Shown: positions 25,827 to 34,395 of the stretch, in pieces
Numbering within the stretch: position 1 is the first letter of the stretch
Layout of the letters: each line of letters starts with the position of its first letter
NCBI GenBank assembly: GCA_947449025.1
Contig: CANFQF010000002.1
Location: 1 to 61,006 of the forward strand
DNA length: 61,006 nt
Reading direction: 5' to 3'
Source: Comamonadaceae bacterium
GTDB taxonomy: Bacteria > Pseudomonadota > Gammaproteobacteria > Burkholderiales > Burkholderiaceae_C
Position numbers and translations under genes: made by a program
Notes under the pieces: model-generated
What the model was told of the DNA's origin: nothing
Databases searched by the model: none
What the model saw: the letters and a program-made list of their open reading frames with translations, nothing else

Positions 25827-26582
25827 ATGAACCTCGATATTTCCGACAAGACGGCCCTGGTGACGGGTGCCAGCGTGGGCCTCGGCCGTGCGATTGCCAA
25901 GGGGCTGGCCGCCGAAGGCGTGCACGTGGCTATCGCCGCCCGGCGTGTGGAAAACCTCGAGGAGCTGTCCGCGGAAATCGTCGCTGCCGGCGGCAAGAAG
26001 CCGGTGGTGATTGCGTGTGACCTTTATCCCGAAGACGCCTCTGCCCGCCTGGCTGCTGCCGCCCTCGAAGGTTTGGGCCGCGTCGACATCCTCGTGAACA
26101 ACGCCGGCGGCTCGCGTGCGTTCAAGCAGTTGCATGTGAGTGAGGACGCCTGGCAGGAGGCGATCACTCTCAACTTTCATCGGCCGCGCCAGTTGGCCGA
26201 CGCCCTCATCGACCAGATGATCGACCACAAGTGGGGCCGCATCGTCAACATCACGGGCAAGAGTGAGCCGCAACACATTAACGGCGCTGTCTGCGCCAAG
26301 GCCGGGATGCATAGCTGGGCCAAGGGCCTTTCGCGCATGGTCGGCAAGCACGGCGTTACCGTCAACTGCATCGCACCGGGCCGAATCAACTCCGAGCAGA
26401 TTCTTCGCAACTACACGCCCGAGTTTCGCGCCTGGCAGTCCGACAATGAGATCCCGGTCGGCCGCTACGGCGAGCCCGCGGAACTGGCCAATTTGGTCAC
26501 CTTCCTCGCTTCGCCGCTCGCCGCCTACATCACGGGCACCGTCATCCCGGTGGATGGGGGCTTGCGCCGATACCAGTTCTGA
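25827..26582 (+). CDS. SDR-family protein lacking the catalytic tyrosine (copy B)
   Basis: 251 residues, about 82% identical to the SDR at 21875 over the whole length, clearly a duplicate. ITGKSEPQHINGAVCAK again shows alanine in place of the YxxxK tyrosine with lysine kept. The GASVGLGRAIAKGLA coenzyme site and VIPVDGGLRRYQF end are intact. That both copies keep the altered active site while differing elsewhere argues the change is functional. It is the last gene of the catabolic locus and converges on the Nudix gene 14 bases away. Confidence 0.88.
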   Translation: MNLDISDKTALVTGASVGLGRAIAKGLAAEGVHVAIAARRVENLEELSAEIVAAGGKKPVVIACDLYPEDASARLAAAALEGLGRVDILVNNAGGSRAFKQLHVSEDAWQEAITLNFHRPRQLADALIDQMIDHKWGRIVNITGKSEPQHINGAVCAKAGMHSWAKGLSRMVGKHGVTVNCIAPGRINSEQILRNYTPEFRAWQSDNEIPVGRYGEPAELANLVTFLASPLAAYITGTVIPVDGGLRRYQF

Positions 26583-26596
26583 GGGGTGAGCCGCTT

Positions 26597-27082
26597 TCAG
26601 CCCTGAGTCGCCAGCACCTCGGGGCTGGTGTAGACCATGTCCAGCGGGTAGCGCCGCCCGGCCAGATAGTCCTCCATGCAGCGCACGATGAGCGGGCTGC
26701 GGTGGCGGTCCGCGCTATCGCGAACTTCTTGCGGCGTCATCCACACGGTCCGCACGATGCCGGTGTCCAGCGCTTGACCCGGCACCTGGTCGCCGAGCTC
26801 GCCGCAAAACGCCAGGCGCAGGTAGGTCACGTCCTCCCCGCTGCTGTTGCTGCGTGAGCGAGTGAGGTACACCCCGACCAAGGCCGTGGGCGTGAAGGAG
26901 TGCGCGGTTTCTTCCAGCGCCTCGCGGCTGCAGCCTTGGGTGGCCGACTCACCCGGGTCCAGGTGCCCGGCGGCGTTGTTCAGGCGCAGGCCATCGGCGG
27001 TGTGCTCCTCGACCAACATGAAGCGGCCCTCGCGCTCAATGATTGCGGCCACAGTGACATGGGGGGTCCAGCGAGTCGTCAT
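26597..27082 (-). CDS. Nudix hydrolase (NudJ-like)
   Basis: 161 residues from the ATG at 27082 (MTTRWTPHVTVAAIIERE). A full Nudix box, GHLDPGESATQGCSREALEE, fits GX5EX7REUXEEXGU except that the final G is not kept (TAH). The family cleaves nucleoside diphosphate derivatives; the sequence resembles the NudJ phosphatase branch found beside mnmA in many betaproteobacteria, but mnmA is not adjacent here. The longer in-frame extension to 27205 is arginine- and proline-rich and unlikely to be translated. Confidence 0.88.
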   Translation of the reverse strand: MTTRWTPHVTVAAIIEREGRFMLVEEHTADGLRLNNAAGHLDPGESATQGCSREALEETAHSFTPTALVGVYLTRSRSNSSGEDVTYLRLAFCGELGDQVPGQALDTGIVRTVWMTPQEVRDSADRHRSPLIVRCMEDYLAGRRYPLDMVYTSPEVLATQG

Positions 27083-27364
27083 GGGCCGGATTATGAAACC
27101 CTGGCGCACCGCGTCCGGCTCACCCATGCGTATCCACGCGCACCCATGCGGACCCTGCGGGGCGCCCCCGCCGACCTGGGCAGGACGGGGGTCCGTATGC
27201 GCCACAGCGGGCAGCCGAGCCGGCTCTGCAGTGCCTTCTCTGACCTAGGGTTTGTGCGGGGGTGCAGCCCTTGGCCAGAACGGGCGCGCAAGCTCATGTA
27301 AGCTCAGGATAAGTTACAAGAAGCGCGGCGTCGCGCATCCTGACAAACCCAGGAGGAGTCCCCC
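27083..27364. other. Divergent gap between Nudix and pntAA genes
   Basis: 282 bp with no credible gene. It must hold the pnt promoter. Only weak candidates are seen (TTGGCC at 27271-27276 with CATGTA at 27295-27300). An AGGAGG ribosome site at 27351-27356 serves pntAA. No copy of the locus palindrome is found here. Confidence 0.45.
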
Positions 27365-28510
27365 ATGCAGATAGGTATCCCCGCCGAGACCCTGGCGGGA
27401 GAAACACGCGTCGCGGCCACGCCCGAGACGGTCAAGAAACTGGTGGCTGCTGGCCATGTGCTGCAAGTGCAGTCCGGCGCCGGCGTACCGGCCAGCGTCA
27501 CCGACGCCGCCTACGAGGCTGCTGGCGCGCGCATTGTGGATGCCGCACAGGCCCTGGCCAGCGAACTGGTCTTGAAAGTGCGCGCCCCCTCGGCGGCCGA
27601 ACTCGCACACATGAAGGCGGGCTCGGTGCTGGTGGGCATGCTCAATCCTTTTGACGGCGAGGGCCTGGCCCGTGTCGCTGCCGCCGGCCTCACCGCCTTC
27701 GCGCTCGAAGCGGCGCCCCGGACCACCCGGGCGCAAAGCATGGACGTGCTGTCTTCCCAGGCCAACATCGCCGGCTACAAGGCGGTGATGATCGCCGCCG
27801 ACCGCTACCAGCGTTTCTTCCCCATGCTGATGACGGCTGCCGGCACGGTCAAGGCCGCCCGCGTGGTCATCCTGGGTGTGGGTGTGGCGGGTCTGCAGGC
27901 GATTGCCACTGCCAAGCGGCTCGGCGCGGTGATCGAAGCCTCCGACGTTCGCCCCTCCGTCAAGGAGCAGGTCGAGTCCTTGGGTGCCAAGTTCATCGAC
28001 GTCCCCTACGAAACCCAGGAAGAAAAAGAGGCTGCCGAGGGCGTGGGTGGCTATGCCCGGCCCATGCCCCAGTCCTGGCTTGATCGGCAAAAGGCCGAAG
28101 TGGCCAAGCGGGTCGCCCAGGCCGACATCGTGATCACCACCGCGCTCATTCCCGGCCGCGCCGCGCCGGTACTGGTCACCGAGGACATGGTCAAGGCCAT
28201 GAAGGCGGGCTCGGTCATCGTCGACCTGGCTGCCGGCAAGGGACCCACCGCCGAGGGCGGGTCGGCCCCAGGCGGCAACTGCCCGCTCACCGAAGCGGAC
28301 AAGACCGTGGTCAAGCATGGCGTGACCCTGGTGGGAGAGACCAACCTGCCCGCGCTGGTAGCGGCCGACGCCTCGGCGCTCTATGCGCGCAACGTCTTGG
28401 ACTTCCTGAAACTTGTCATCGACAAGGAAGGCAGGTTCTCGGTCAACCCTGAAGACGACATCGTCGTGGCCTGCCTGATGGCCCAGGGCGGTGAAGTGAA
28501 GAAGAAATAA
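27365..28510 (+). CDS. pntAA: NAD(P) transhydrogenase subunit alpha, part 1
   Basis: 381 residues. The soluble NAD(H)-binding domain I begins MQIGIPAETLAGETRVAATPETVKKL, and the dinucleotide fold has VVILGVGVAGLQAIATAKRLGA near residue 170. The segment VITTALIPGRAAPVLVTEDMVKAMK and the tail ending EVKKK match the separate alpha-1 subunit of the three-subunit (Rhodospirillum-type) enzyme. It passes hydride between NADH and NADP+ in the complex, driven by the proton gradient. AGGAGG precedes the start and the operon order pntAA-pntAB-pntB is complete. Confidence 0.96.
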   Translation: MQIGIPAETLAGETRVAATPETVKKLVAAGHVLQVQSGAGVPASVTDAAYEAAGARIVDAAQALASELVLKVRAPSAAELAHMKAGSVLVGMLNPFDGEGLARVAAAGLTAFALEAAPRTTRAQSMDVLSSQANIAGYKAVMIAADRYQRFFPMLMTAAGTVKAARVVILGVGVAGLQAIATAKRLGAVIEASDVRPSVKEQVESLGAKFIDVPYETQEEKEAAEGVGGYARPMPQSWLDRQKAEVAKRVAQADIVITTALIPGRAAPVLVTEDMVKAMKAGSVIVDLAAGKGPTAEGGSAPGGNCPLTEADKTVVKHGVTLVGETNLPALVAADASALYARNVLDFLKLVIDKEGRFSVNPEDDIVVACLMAQGGEVKKK

Positions 28511-28532
28511 AGAACAAGAAAGAGGACCGGCC

Positions 28533-28865
28533 ATGGACATCATCTCCCCGACCCTGACCAACCTGATCATCTTTGTGCTGGCCATCTACGTGGGTTATCA
28601 CGTGGTGTGGACCGTGACTCCCGCGCTGCACACGCCATTGATGGCGGTAACCAACGCAATTTCAGCCATCGTCATCGTGGGCGCCATGCTCGCTGCGGCG
28701 CTCACCGAGACGACGCTAGGCAAGACCATGGGCGTGCTCGCCGTGGCCCTGGCTGCAGTCAACGTCTTTGGCGGCTTTCTCGTGACACGCCGGATGTTGG
28801 AAATGTTCAAGAAGAAAGAGAAGAAGGCCCCGGCCACAGCTTCTGCACAGGGAGCGTCCAAATGA
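28533..28865 (+). CDS. pntAB: NAD(P) transhydrogenase subunit alpha, part 2
   Basis: 110 residues with three or four membrane helices: ISPTLTNLIIFVLAIYVGY, a second helix around ISAIVIVGAMLAAALTE and a third in MGVLAVALAAVNVFGGFLVT. The tail is lysine-rich (MFKKKEKKAP). It provides part of the proton channel of the transhydrogenase. It starts 22 bases after pntAA, and its stop overlaps the pntB ATG by 4 bases (ATGA). Confidence 0.95.
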   Translation: MDIISPTLTNLIIFVLAIYVGYHVVWTVTPALHTPLMAVTNAISAIVIVGAMLAAALTETTLGKTMGVLAVALAAVNVFGGFLVTRRMLEMFKKKEKKAPATASAQGASK

Positions 28866-30313
28866 GCGGCCTCGCCTTGAGCATGAACACGGTGACGCTG
28901 CTGTACCTGGTGGCGTCGATCTGCTTCATCCAGGCCTTGAAGGGCCTGTCGCATCCGACGACTTCGATTCGCGGCAATGTCTTTGGCATGACCGGCATGG
29001 CCATTGCGGTGCTCACCACTGCGGCGCTGATCATGAAGCTCTCGGGCGGCAACGCCCTGGGCTTGGGCTGGGTGCTTTTGGGCCTGGTGGTCGGCGGCGG
29101 TGCTGGCGCTGTCATGGCCCAGCGGGTCGAGATGACCAAGATGCCCGAATTGGTCGCCTTCATGCACTCCATGATCGGCTTGGCAGCGGTCTTCATCGCG
29201 GTGGCGGCGGTGGCCGAGCCCCAGGCCTTTGGCATTGCCAAGTCCGTGGGCGAGATTCCGGCCGGCAACCGGCTGGAGCTGTTCCTGGGTGCGGCCATTG
29301 GCGCGATCACCTTCTCCGGCTCGGTCATCGCCTTCGGCAAGCTCTCGGGCAAGTACAAGTTCCGCCTGTTCCAGGGCGCGCCGGTGCAGTTTGCCGGGCA
29401 GCACATTCTCAACCTGGTGCTGGCCCTGGCCACCGTGGGTCTGGGGCTGGTGTTCATGGCCAGCGACAACGTCGACCTTGGCTGGAACGCCTTCCTGGCG
29501 GTGCTGGCGCTGTCCTTGGTGCTGGGCGTGCTGATCATCATCCCCATCGGCGGCGCCGACATGCCGGTGGTGGTGTCCATGCTCAACTCCTACTCGGGCT
29601 GGGCGGCCGCGGGCATTGGCTTTAGCCTGAACAACTCGATGCTGATCATCGCGGGCTCGCTGGTCGGAAGCTCGGGCGCCATCCTCTCGTACATCATGTG
29701 CAAGGCGATGAACCGCTCGTTCTTCAATGTGATCCTGGGCGGCTTTGGCGGTGACACGGCAGTTGCCGCGTCAGGTGCGGCGGTGCAGCGCAGCGTCAAG
29801 AGCGGCAGCGCCGATGACGCCGCCTTCATCCTGGGCAATGCGGAAACCGTGGTCATCGTGCCAGGCTACGGCCTGGCCGTCGCACGCGCCCAGCATGCGG
29901 TGAAGGAACTCGCCGAGAAGCTCACGCACAAGGGCATCACCGTCAAGTACGCCATCCACCCGGTGGCCGGCCGCATGCCGGGGCACATGAACGTGTTGCT
30001 GGCCGAGGCCGAGGTGCCCTACGACCAGGTCTTCGAAATGGAAGACATCAACGGCGAGTTCGGCCAGGCAGATGTGGCCATCATCTTGGGTGCCAACGAC
30101 GTGGTCAACCCCGCCGCACTGCAAAAAGGCAGCGCGATCTATGGCATGCCCATTCTTGAGGCCTACAAGGCCAAGACGGTCATCGTCAACAAGCGCAGCA
30201 TGGCCGCTGGCTACGCCGGTCTGGACAACGAACTTTTCTACATGGACAAGACGATGATGGTCTTCGGCGACGCCAAGAAGGTGGTCGAGGACATGGTCAA
30301 GGCCGTGGAATGA
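28862..30313 (+). CDS. pntB: NAD(P) transhydrogenase subunit beta
   Basis: 483 residues from the ATG at 28862, which overlaps the pntAB stop. About nine membrane helices come first, with GNALGLGWVLLGLVVGGGAG and QRVEMTKMPELVAFMHSMIG. The C-terminal NADP(H)-binding domain III follows, with VVIVPGYGLAVARAQHAV, IHPVAGRMPGHMNVLLAEA and NKRSMAAGYAGLDNELF. All are hallmarks of PntB. The membrane enzyme makes NADPH at the cost of the proton gradient, useful for a cell with many NADPH-using SDRs, though a direct link is not shown. Confidence 0.96.
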   Translation: MSGLALSMNTVTLLYLVASICFIQALKGLSHPTTSIRGNVFGMTGMAIAVLTTAALIMKLSGGNALGLGWVLLGLVVGGGAGAVMAQRVEMTKMPELVAFMHSMIGLAAVFIAVAAVAEPQAFGIAKSVGEIPAGNRLELFLGAAIGAITFSGSVIAFGKLSGKYKFRLFQGAPVQFAGQHILNLVLALATVGLGLVFMASDNVDLGWNAFLAVLALSLVLGVLIIIPIGGADMPVVVSMLNSYSGWAAAGIGFSLNNSMLIIAGSLVGSSGAILSYIMCKAMNRSFFNVILGGFGGDTAVAASGAAVQRSVKSGSADDAAFILGNAETVVIVPGYGLAVARAQHAVKELAEKLTHKGITVKYAIHPVAGRMPGHMNVLLAEAEVPYDQVFEMEDINGEFGQADVAIILGANDVVNPAALQKGSAIYGMPILEAYKAKTVIVNKRSMAAGYAGLDNELFYMDKTMMVFGDAKKVVEDMVKAVE

Positions 30314-30454
30314 TCGTAGTGGGCGCGGACCTGTCCGTCGCCCTCGCATGAAGGCGGCGCAGACCGCAGCAGGGAGTGTCCCGGGTCCGTCTGCGGACGG
30401 CGCCGGGGCTGGAAGTCCTGTCTCAACATTCGGAAGTACCGAGGAGTGACCACG

Positions 30455-32131
30455 ATGACCGACCGCCCTTGGCTGTCTGCCTACCCTGAAGGCGTTCCCA
30501 CCGATATCGACCCGGGTCAGTACCGGTCGCTGGTTCAGTTGATGGAGGAGGGTTTCGCCCGCTTCGCTGACCAGACCGCCTACAGCTTTTTGGGCAAGGA
30601 AACGACCTTCGGCGACACCGACCGCCTGAGTCGGCAGCTGGCGTGTTATCTCCAGGGCCTGGGCCTGTCCAAGGGGGACCGGGTCGCGGTCATGATGCCC
30701 AATTTGCCCCAGTACCCGATCACCGTCGCCGCTATCTTGCGGGCCGGCCTGGTGGTGGTGAATGTGAACCCGCTCTACACCGCGCGTGAGCTCGATCACC
30801 AGCTGCGCGACTCTGGCGCCAAGGCCATTGTCATCGTCGAGAACTTCGCCCATACCCTGCAGGCTTGTATCGCCAACACCAGCGTCCGGCATGTGGTGGT
30901 GGCGGCCATGGGCGACCGCCTGGGTGCGCTCAAGGGGGCCTTGGTCAACTACGTCGTGCGTCGTGTCAAGAAGATGGTGCCGGCATTCAACCTGCCCGGT
31001 TCGGTGCGCTTTAATGCCGCCCTGGCTCAGGGGCAGGGGCACACCCTGTCGCCGGTGGATATTGGACCCGACGACATCGCGGTGCTGCAGTACACCGGCG
31101 GCACCACCGGCGTGTCCAAGGGCGCAGTGCTCTTGCACCGCAACGTGGTGGCCAATGTGCTGCAGTCGGCCGTCTGGAACGACCCGGTGATGAAGAAGAT
31201 TCCGGCGGGCGAGCAACCCGCCGGCGTCTGCGCGCTGCCGCTGTATCACATCTTCGCGTTCACTGTGAACATGATGCTGTCCATGCGCAATGGCTCCAAG
31301 CAGATCCTCATCCCGAACCCGCGCGATCTGCCGGCGGTGCTCAAAGAGCTCTCCAAGCACCGATTCCACAGCTTTCCCGCAGTGAGCACGCTGTTCAACG
31401 GCCTGGTCAACCATCCCGACTTCGGCACCGTCGACTGGAGCCACCTCAAGGTGTCCTTGGGCGGCGGCATGGCGGTGCAAAGCGCGGTCGCCAGTCAGTG
31501 GCTGCAAAAGACCGGCTGCCCCATCTGCGAGGGCTACGGTCTTTCCGAGACAGCCCCATCAGCCAGTTGCAATCCGGTGACCAACACCGAATTCACCGGC
31601 ACCATCGGTGTGCCGATTCCCTCGACCTGGATGAAGATCATCGACGACAACGGCAATGACCTGCCGGTGGGCGAGCGCGGCGAGATTGCGATCAAGGGCC
31701 CGCAGGTGATGGCGGGCTACTGGCAGCGCCCGGACGAGACAGCCAAGGTGATGACCGCCGACGGCTGGTTCAAGAGCGGTGACATCGGCATCATGGACGC
31801 GCGCGGCTACTTCAAGATCGTCGACCGCAAGAAGGATATGATCCTGGTCTCCGGCTTCAACGTCTACCCCAATGAGGTCGAGGACGTGGTGTCGACGCTG
31901 CCCGGCGTGCTCGAGTGCGCAGCGGTGGGCGTGCCCGACGAGCACAGTGGCGAGGCGGTCAAGCTCTTCATCGTGAAAAAGGACCCGGCGCTCACCGAGC
32001 AACAGGTGCGCGACTTCTGTCACGCCAATCTCACCGGCTACAAGCGACCGAGCACCATCGAATTCCGCAGCGAGCTGCCCAAGACCCCGGTGGGCAAGAT
32101 CCTGCGCCGCGAGCTGCGCGACAAGACCTGA
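30455..32131 (+). CDS. fadD: Long-chain fatty acid-CoA ligase (FadD-type)
   Basis: 558 residues from the ATG at 30455; the in-frame GTG at 30446 overlaps the GAGGAG ribosome site and is rejected. Adenylate-forming motifs are YTGGTTGVSKGAVLLHRN (P-loop), GYGLSETAPSASCNPV, the hinge DRKKDMILVSGFNVYPNEVE and the C-terminal lysine in KTPVGKILRREL. The length equals FadD. It activates fatty acids with ATP at the inner membrane. A 141-bp gap separates it from pntB, so it probably has its own promoter. Confidence 0.93.
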   Translation: MTDRPWLSAYPEGVPTDIDPGQYRSLVQLMEEGFARFADQTAYSFLGKETTFGDTDRLSRQLACYLQGLGLSKGDRVAVMMPNLPQYPITVAAILRAGLVVVNVNPLYTARELDHQLRDSGAKAIVIVENFAHTLQACIANTSVRHVVVAAMGDRLGALKGALVNYVVRRVKKMVPAFNLPGSVRFNAALAQGQGHTLSPVDIGPDDIAVLQYTGGTTGVSKGAVLLHRNVVANVLQSAVWNDPVMKKIPAGEQPAGVCALPLYHIFAFTVNMMLSMRNGSKQILIPNPRDLPAVLKELSKHRFHSFPAVSTLFNGLVNHPDFGTVDWSHLKVSLGGGMAVQSAVASQWLQKTGCPICEGYGLSETAPSASCNPVTNTEFTGTIGVPIPSTWMKIIDDNGNDLPVGERGEIAIKGPQVMAGYWQRPDETAKVMTADGWFKSGDIGIMDARGYFKIVDRKKDMILVSGFNVYPNEVEDVVSTLPGVLECAAVGVPDEHSGEAVKLFIVKKDPALTEQQVRDFCHANLTGYKRPSTIEFRSELPKTPVGKILRRELRDKT

Positions 32132-32143
32132 GCAAGACCTGAG
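32122..32143. repeat. 11-bp tandem duplication across the fadD stop codon
   Basis: CAAGACCTGAG occurs twice without a gap. The first copy contains the fadD TGA stop and the second repeats it in the untranslated part. It looks like a recent small duplication. Confidence 0.75.
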
Positions 32144-32197
32144 TTTTTGGACGCGCCTCGCAACGCTGGACTTGCCGCGGCCTGCAAGGAGGGCACC

Positions 32198-32890
32198 ATG
32201 ACACTGGCGATCGTCTCCGCCATGCGCGAGGAACTGGCCGCGGTTCTGGCCCTCATGCCGGCCGAGAGCCGCAGCATCATCGCCGGCCGCGAGTTTTTCC
32301 GCGGACGGCTGCATGGCCAGGAGGTGGTGCTGGTGCTCTCTCGCATCGGCAAGGTGGCGGCGGCCGCCACCGCCGTCACCCTGATCGAGCGATTTGGCGT
32401 CACCGCCATCGTCTTTACCGGCGTGGCCGGCGGGCTCGGCCCTGGCGTGCGAGTGGGCGACGTGGTGGTGGCCGACGCCTTCTTGCAACACGACCTGGAC
32501 GCCTCGCCCCTCTTCCCGCGTCACGAGGTGCCGCTCTACGGGCAAAGCCGCTTTGCCACCGATCCCGCACTCACCGCGCGTCTGGCGCAAGCAGCGGGTG
32601 AGGCCTTGCCCGAAGCCCGGCTCCATCGGGGGCTCATCGTCAGCGGTGACCGCTTCGTCGCCACCACCGCTGAGGCGCGGGCACTGCAGGGAGAGCTGCC
32701 CGACGCGCTGGCAGTCGAGATGGAGGGCGCCGCCATCGCCCAGGTCTGCCACGACTACGGCCTGCCCTATGCGGCGGTACGCACGATCTCTGACCGGGCC
32801 GATGACGAGGCCCACGGCGACTTCTTGCGCTTTGTCCAGGAAGTGGCCAGCCACCACTCGGCAGCCATCGTCGCCCGCCTCCTGGCCTGA
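32198..32890 (+). CDS. mtnN: 5'-methylthioadenosine/S-adenosylhomocysteine nucleosidase
   Basis: 230 residues from the ATG after AAGGAGG. The nucleosidase fold is shown by IVSAMREELAAVL, VFTGVAGGL, GLIVSGDRFVAT, the active-site AVEMEGAAIAQVC and the catalytic aspartate in RTISDRADD. The enzyme cleaves the glycosidic bond of MTA and SAH to adenine and a ribosyl thioether. The gene is 66 bases downstream of fadD and may be co-transcribed with it. Confidence 0.93.
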   Translation: MTLAIVSAMREELAAVLALMPAESRSIIAGREFFRGRLHGQEVVLVLSRIGKVAAAATAVTLIERFGVTAIVFTGVAGGLGPGVRVGDVVVADAFLQHDLDASPLFPRHEVPLYGQSRFATDPALTARLAQAAGEALPEARLHRGLIVSGDRFVATTAEARALQGELPDALAVEMEGAAIAQVCHDYGLPYAAVRTISDRADDEAHGDFLRFVQEVASHHSAAIVARLLA

Positions 32891-32940
32891 TCACGGAAGG
32901 GGTGGGGGCAAGCCACGGCACATCGCGCGCCAGGCTACGC

Positions 32941-32975
32941 ATAAGTACTTATCGGCCAGGTCAGACTGTGGTCAG
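32941..32975. promoter_or_regulatory. Candidate operator region of the metal-efflux operon
   Basis: ATAAGTACTTAT (32941-32952) is a perfect 12-base palindrome. Right after it, GGTCAG occurs at 32959-32964 and again at 32970-32975, an 11-base spacing typical of tandem half-sites for OmpR-type response regulators. The region lies 27-60 bases before the TolC-like gene, and an OmpR-type regulator is encoded at the other end of the efflux operon. Both elements are unusually AT-rich or regular for this region. Assignment is inference. Confidence 0.4.
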
Positions 32976-33001
32976 CGCGACAGTTCGATAACCTCTGGAC
33001 C

Positions 33002-34345
33002 ATGCGTTTTCTCAACCTCACGATTCCTGCGGCCGCCCTTGTGGCGGCTGGCGCGGTGCTGGCGCAGAGCGCGGCGACCACCCCCGCTACCCCAACGCCC
33101 CCGACCACCCCGGCCAGTTCGCCTGCTGTCTTGGGCACGCCCCTGTCCGCCGCTCCTGCCGCCCCACCTGTGACCCTCGAGCAGGCGCTGCGCGCCGCCC
33201 GCGAGAACCCCGACGTGGCCTGGGCCCGCTACGCGGTGTCGGCCGCCCAGGGCGACCTGCAGGCCGCCGACCGCGCGCCTCTGCCCACGCTCTCGGCCAA
33301 GGCCGGCGCCATCGATCTCGACAACGGCCTGGGCCCGGGCAACCTGTGGCGCGAAAAGCGCATCGACAAGGGCGTAGGCCTGGACTGGACGGTCGAGCGC
33401 GGCAATAAGCGCGGGCTGCGAACCGAGGCCGCGCAGCAAGGGCTGCAGGCTACCCGGCTGGATCTGGCCGAGGCCCAGGTGCAGCAGCAGCAAGCGGCCG
33501 CTGGCGCCTTCTACGACCTGCTGGCTGCGCAGGCTCGCCTAGAGCAGGTGGCAGGTCTGGCCCGCAGCGCGGGCGAGTTGGCCGAGGCGGCCCAGAGGCG
33601 CCTGCGGGCCGGCGACATTTCCCAGCAGGACGCGCTGCGCACCGACATCGAGGCGCGTCGCGCCCAATCCGAACTGCGCGTCGCCGAGGCCGAAGTGATT
33701 CGGGCCCAGCTGGCGTTGGCACGCCTGACGGGCCTGCCCGCTGCCCTGCGTGTCGCGGACGCGGGACCGGTGACCTCCGTGCCTGCCGCAGCGGCCGCGG
33801 CCATCGACACCGAGCAGCGCCCGGACCTGCGGGCAGCGCGCAGCCGTGTGCAGGGCGCGCAGGCCGCGCTCGACAGCGCGATGGCGCTGCGGCGCAACGA
33901 TGTCACCGTGGGCGCCTCGCTGGACCATCAGCCTGGCACCTCGCGCAGGATGGTCGAGCTGCGCCTGCAGATGCCGCTCGGCGGCATGCTGGGCACGTAT
34001 GGCTATGAAGGCGAAATCGCCCGTGCCCGTGCCCAGTTGGAGCAGGCTCAGGCCCAGTTGGACAAGGTCCAGCGCACGGCCGCCGCCGACAGCGCCCGAT
34101 TGCAGGCCGACCTGCGCGAGGCCGCCGCCCGCAGCGCCCGCTTTCAGGATGAGATCGTGCCCCGCGCCCGTCAGGTGGCGGGGATGGCCGAACTTGCCTA
34201 TTCCAAGGGTGCACTGTCCTTGACCGAGCTGATCGACGCCCGCCGTACGCTGCGCGCGGTGCTCCTCGACGACATCGCCGCGCGTTCGGACTTTGGCCGC
34301 GCCGCCGCTGTGTGGCAGTTGCGCCAGGCGCCCATCAACCCCTGA
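33002..34345 (+). CDS. czcC: TolC-family outer membrane factor of RND metal efflux (CzcC-type)
   Basis: 447 residues with a signal peptide (ITIP-like hydrophobic stretch ending VLAQ) and a threonine/proline-rich linker. Two outer membrane efflux repeats of coiled-coil type follow, for example VTLEQALRAARENPDV and GAFYDLLAAQARLEQVAGLA. It forms the outer-membrane exit duct of the three-part pump. Upstream region 32941-32975 has candidate operators. The symbol reflects operon context with CzcB/CzcA-like genes; the exact metal is not known. Confidence 0.87.
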   Translation: MRFLNLTIPAAALVAAGAVLAQSAATTPATPTPPTTPASSPAVLGTPLSAAPAAPPVTLEQALRAARENPDVAWARYAVSAAQGDLQAADRAPLPTLSAKAGAIDLDNGLGPGNLWREKRIDKGVGLDWTVERGNKRGLRTEAAQQGLQATRLDLAEAQVQQQQAAAGAFYDLLAAQARLEQVAGLARSAGELAEAAQRRLRAGDISQQDALRTDIEARRAQSELRVAEAEVIRAQLALARLTGLPAALRVADAGPVTSVPAAAAAAIDTEQRPDLRAARSRVQGAQAALDSAMALRRNDVTVGASLDHQPGTSRRMVELRLQMPLGGMLGTYGYEGEIARARAQLEQAQAQLDKVQRTAAADSARLQADLREAAARSARFQDEIVPRARQVAGMAELAYSKGALSLTELIDARRTLRAVLLDDIAARSDFGRAAAVWQLRQAPINP

Positions 34346-34395
34346 GCCTGGCCCCTCGCTTGCCACCCTCGGCCCTGCTACGCGTCACCCCTGCC

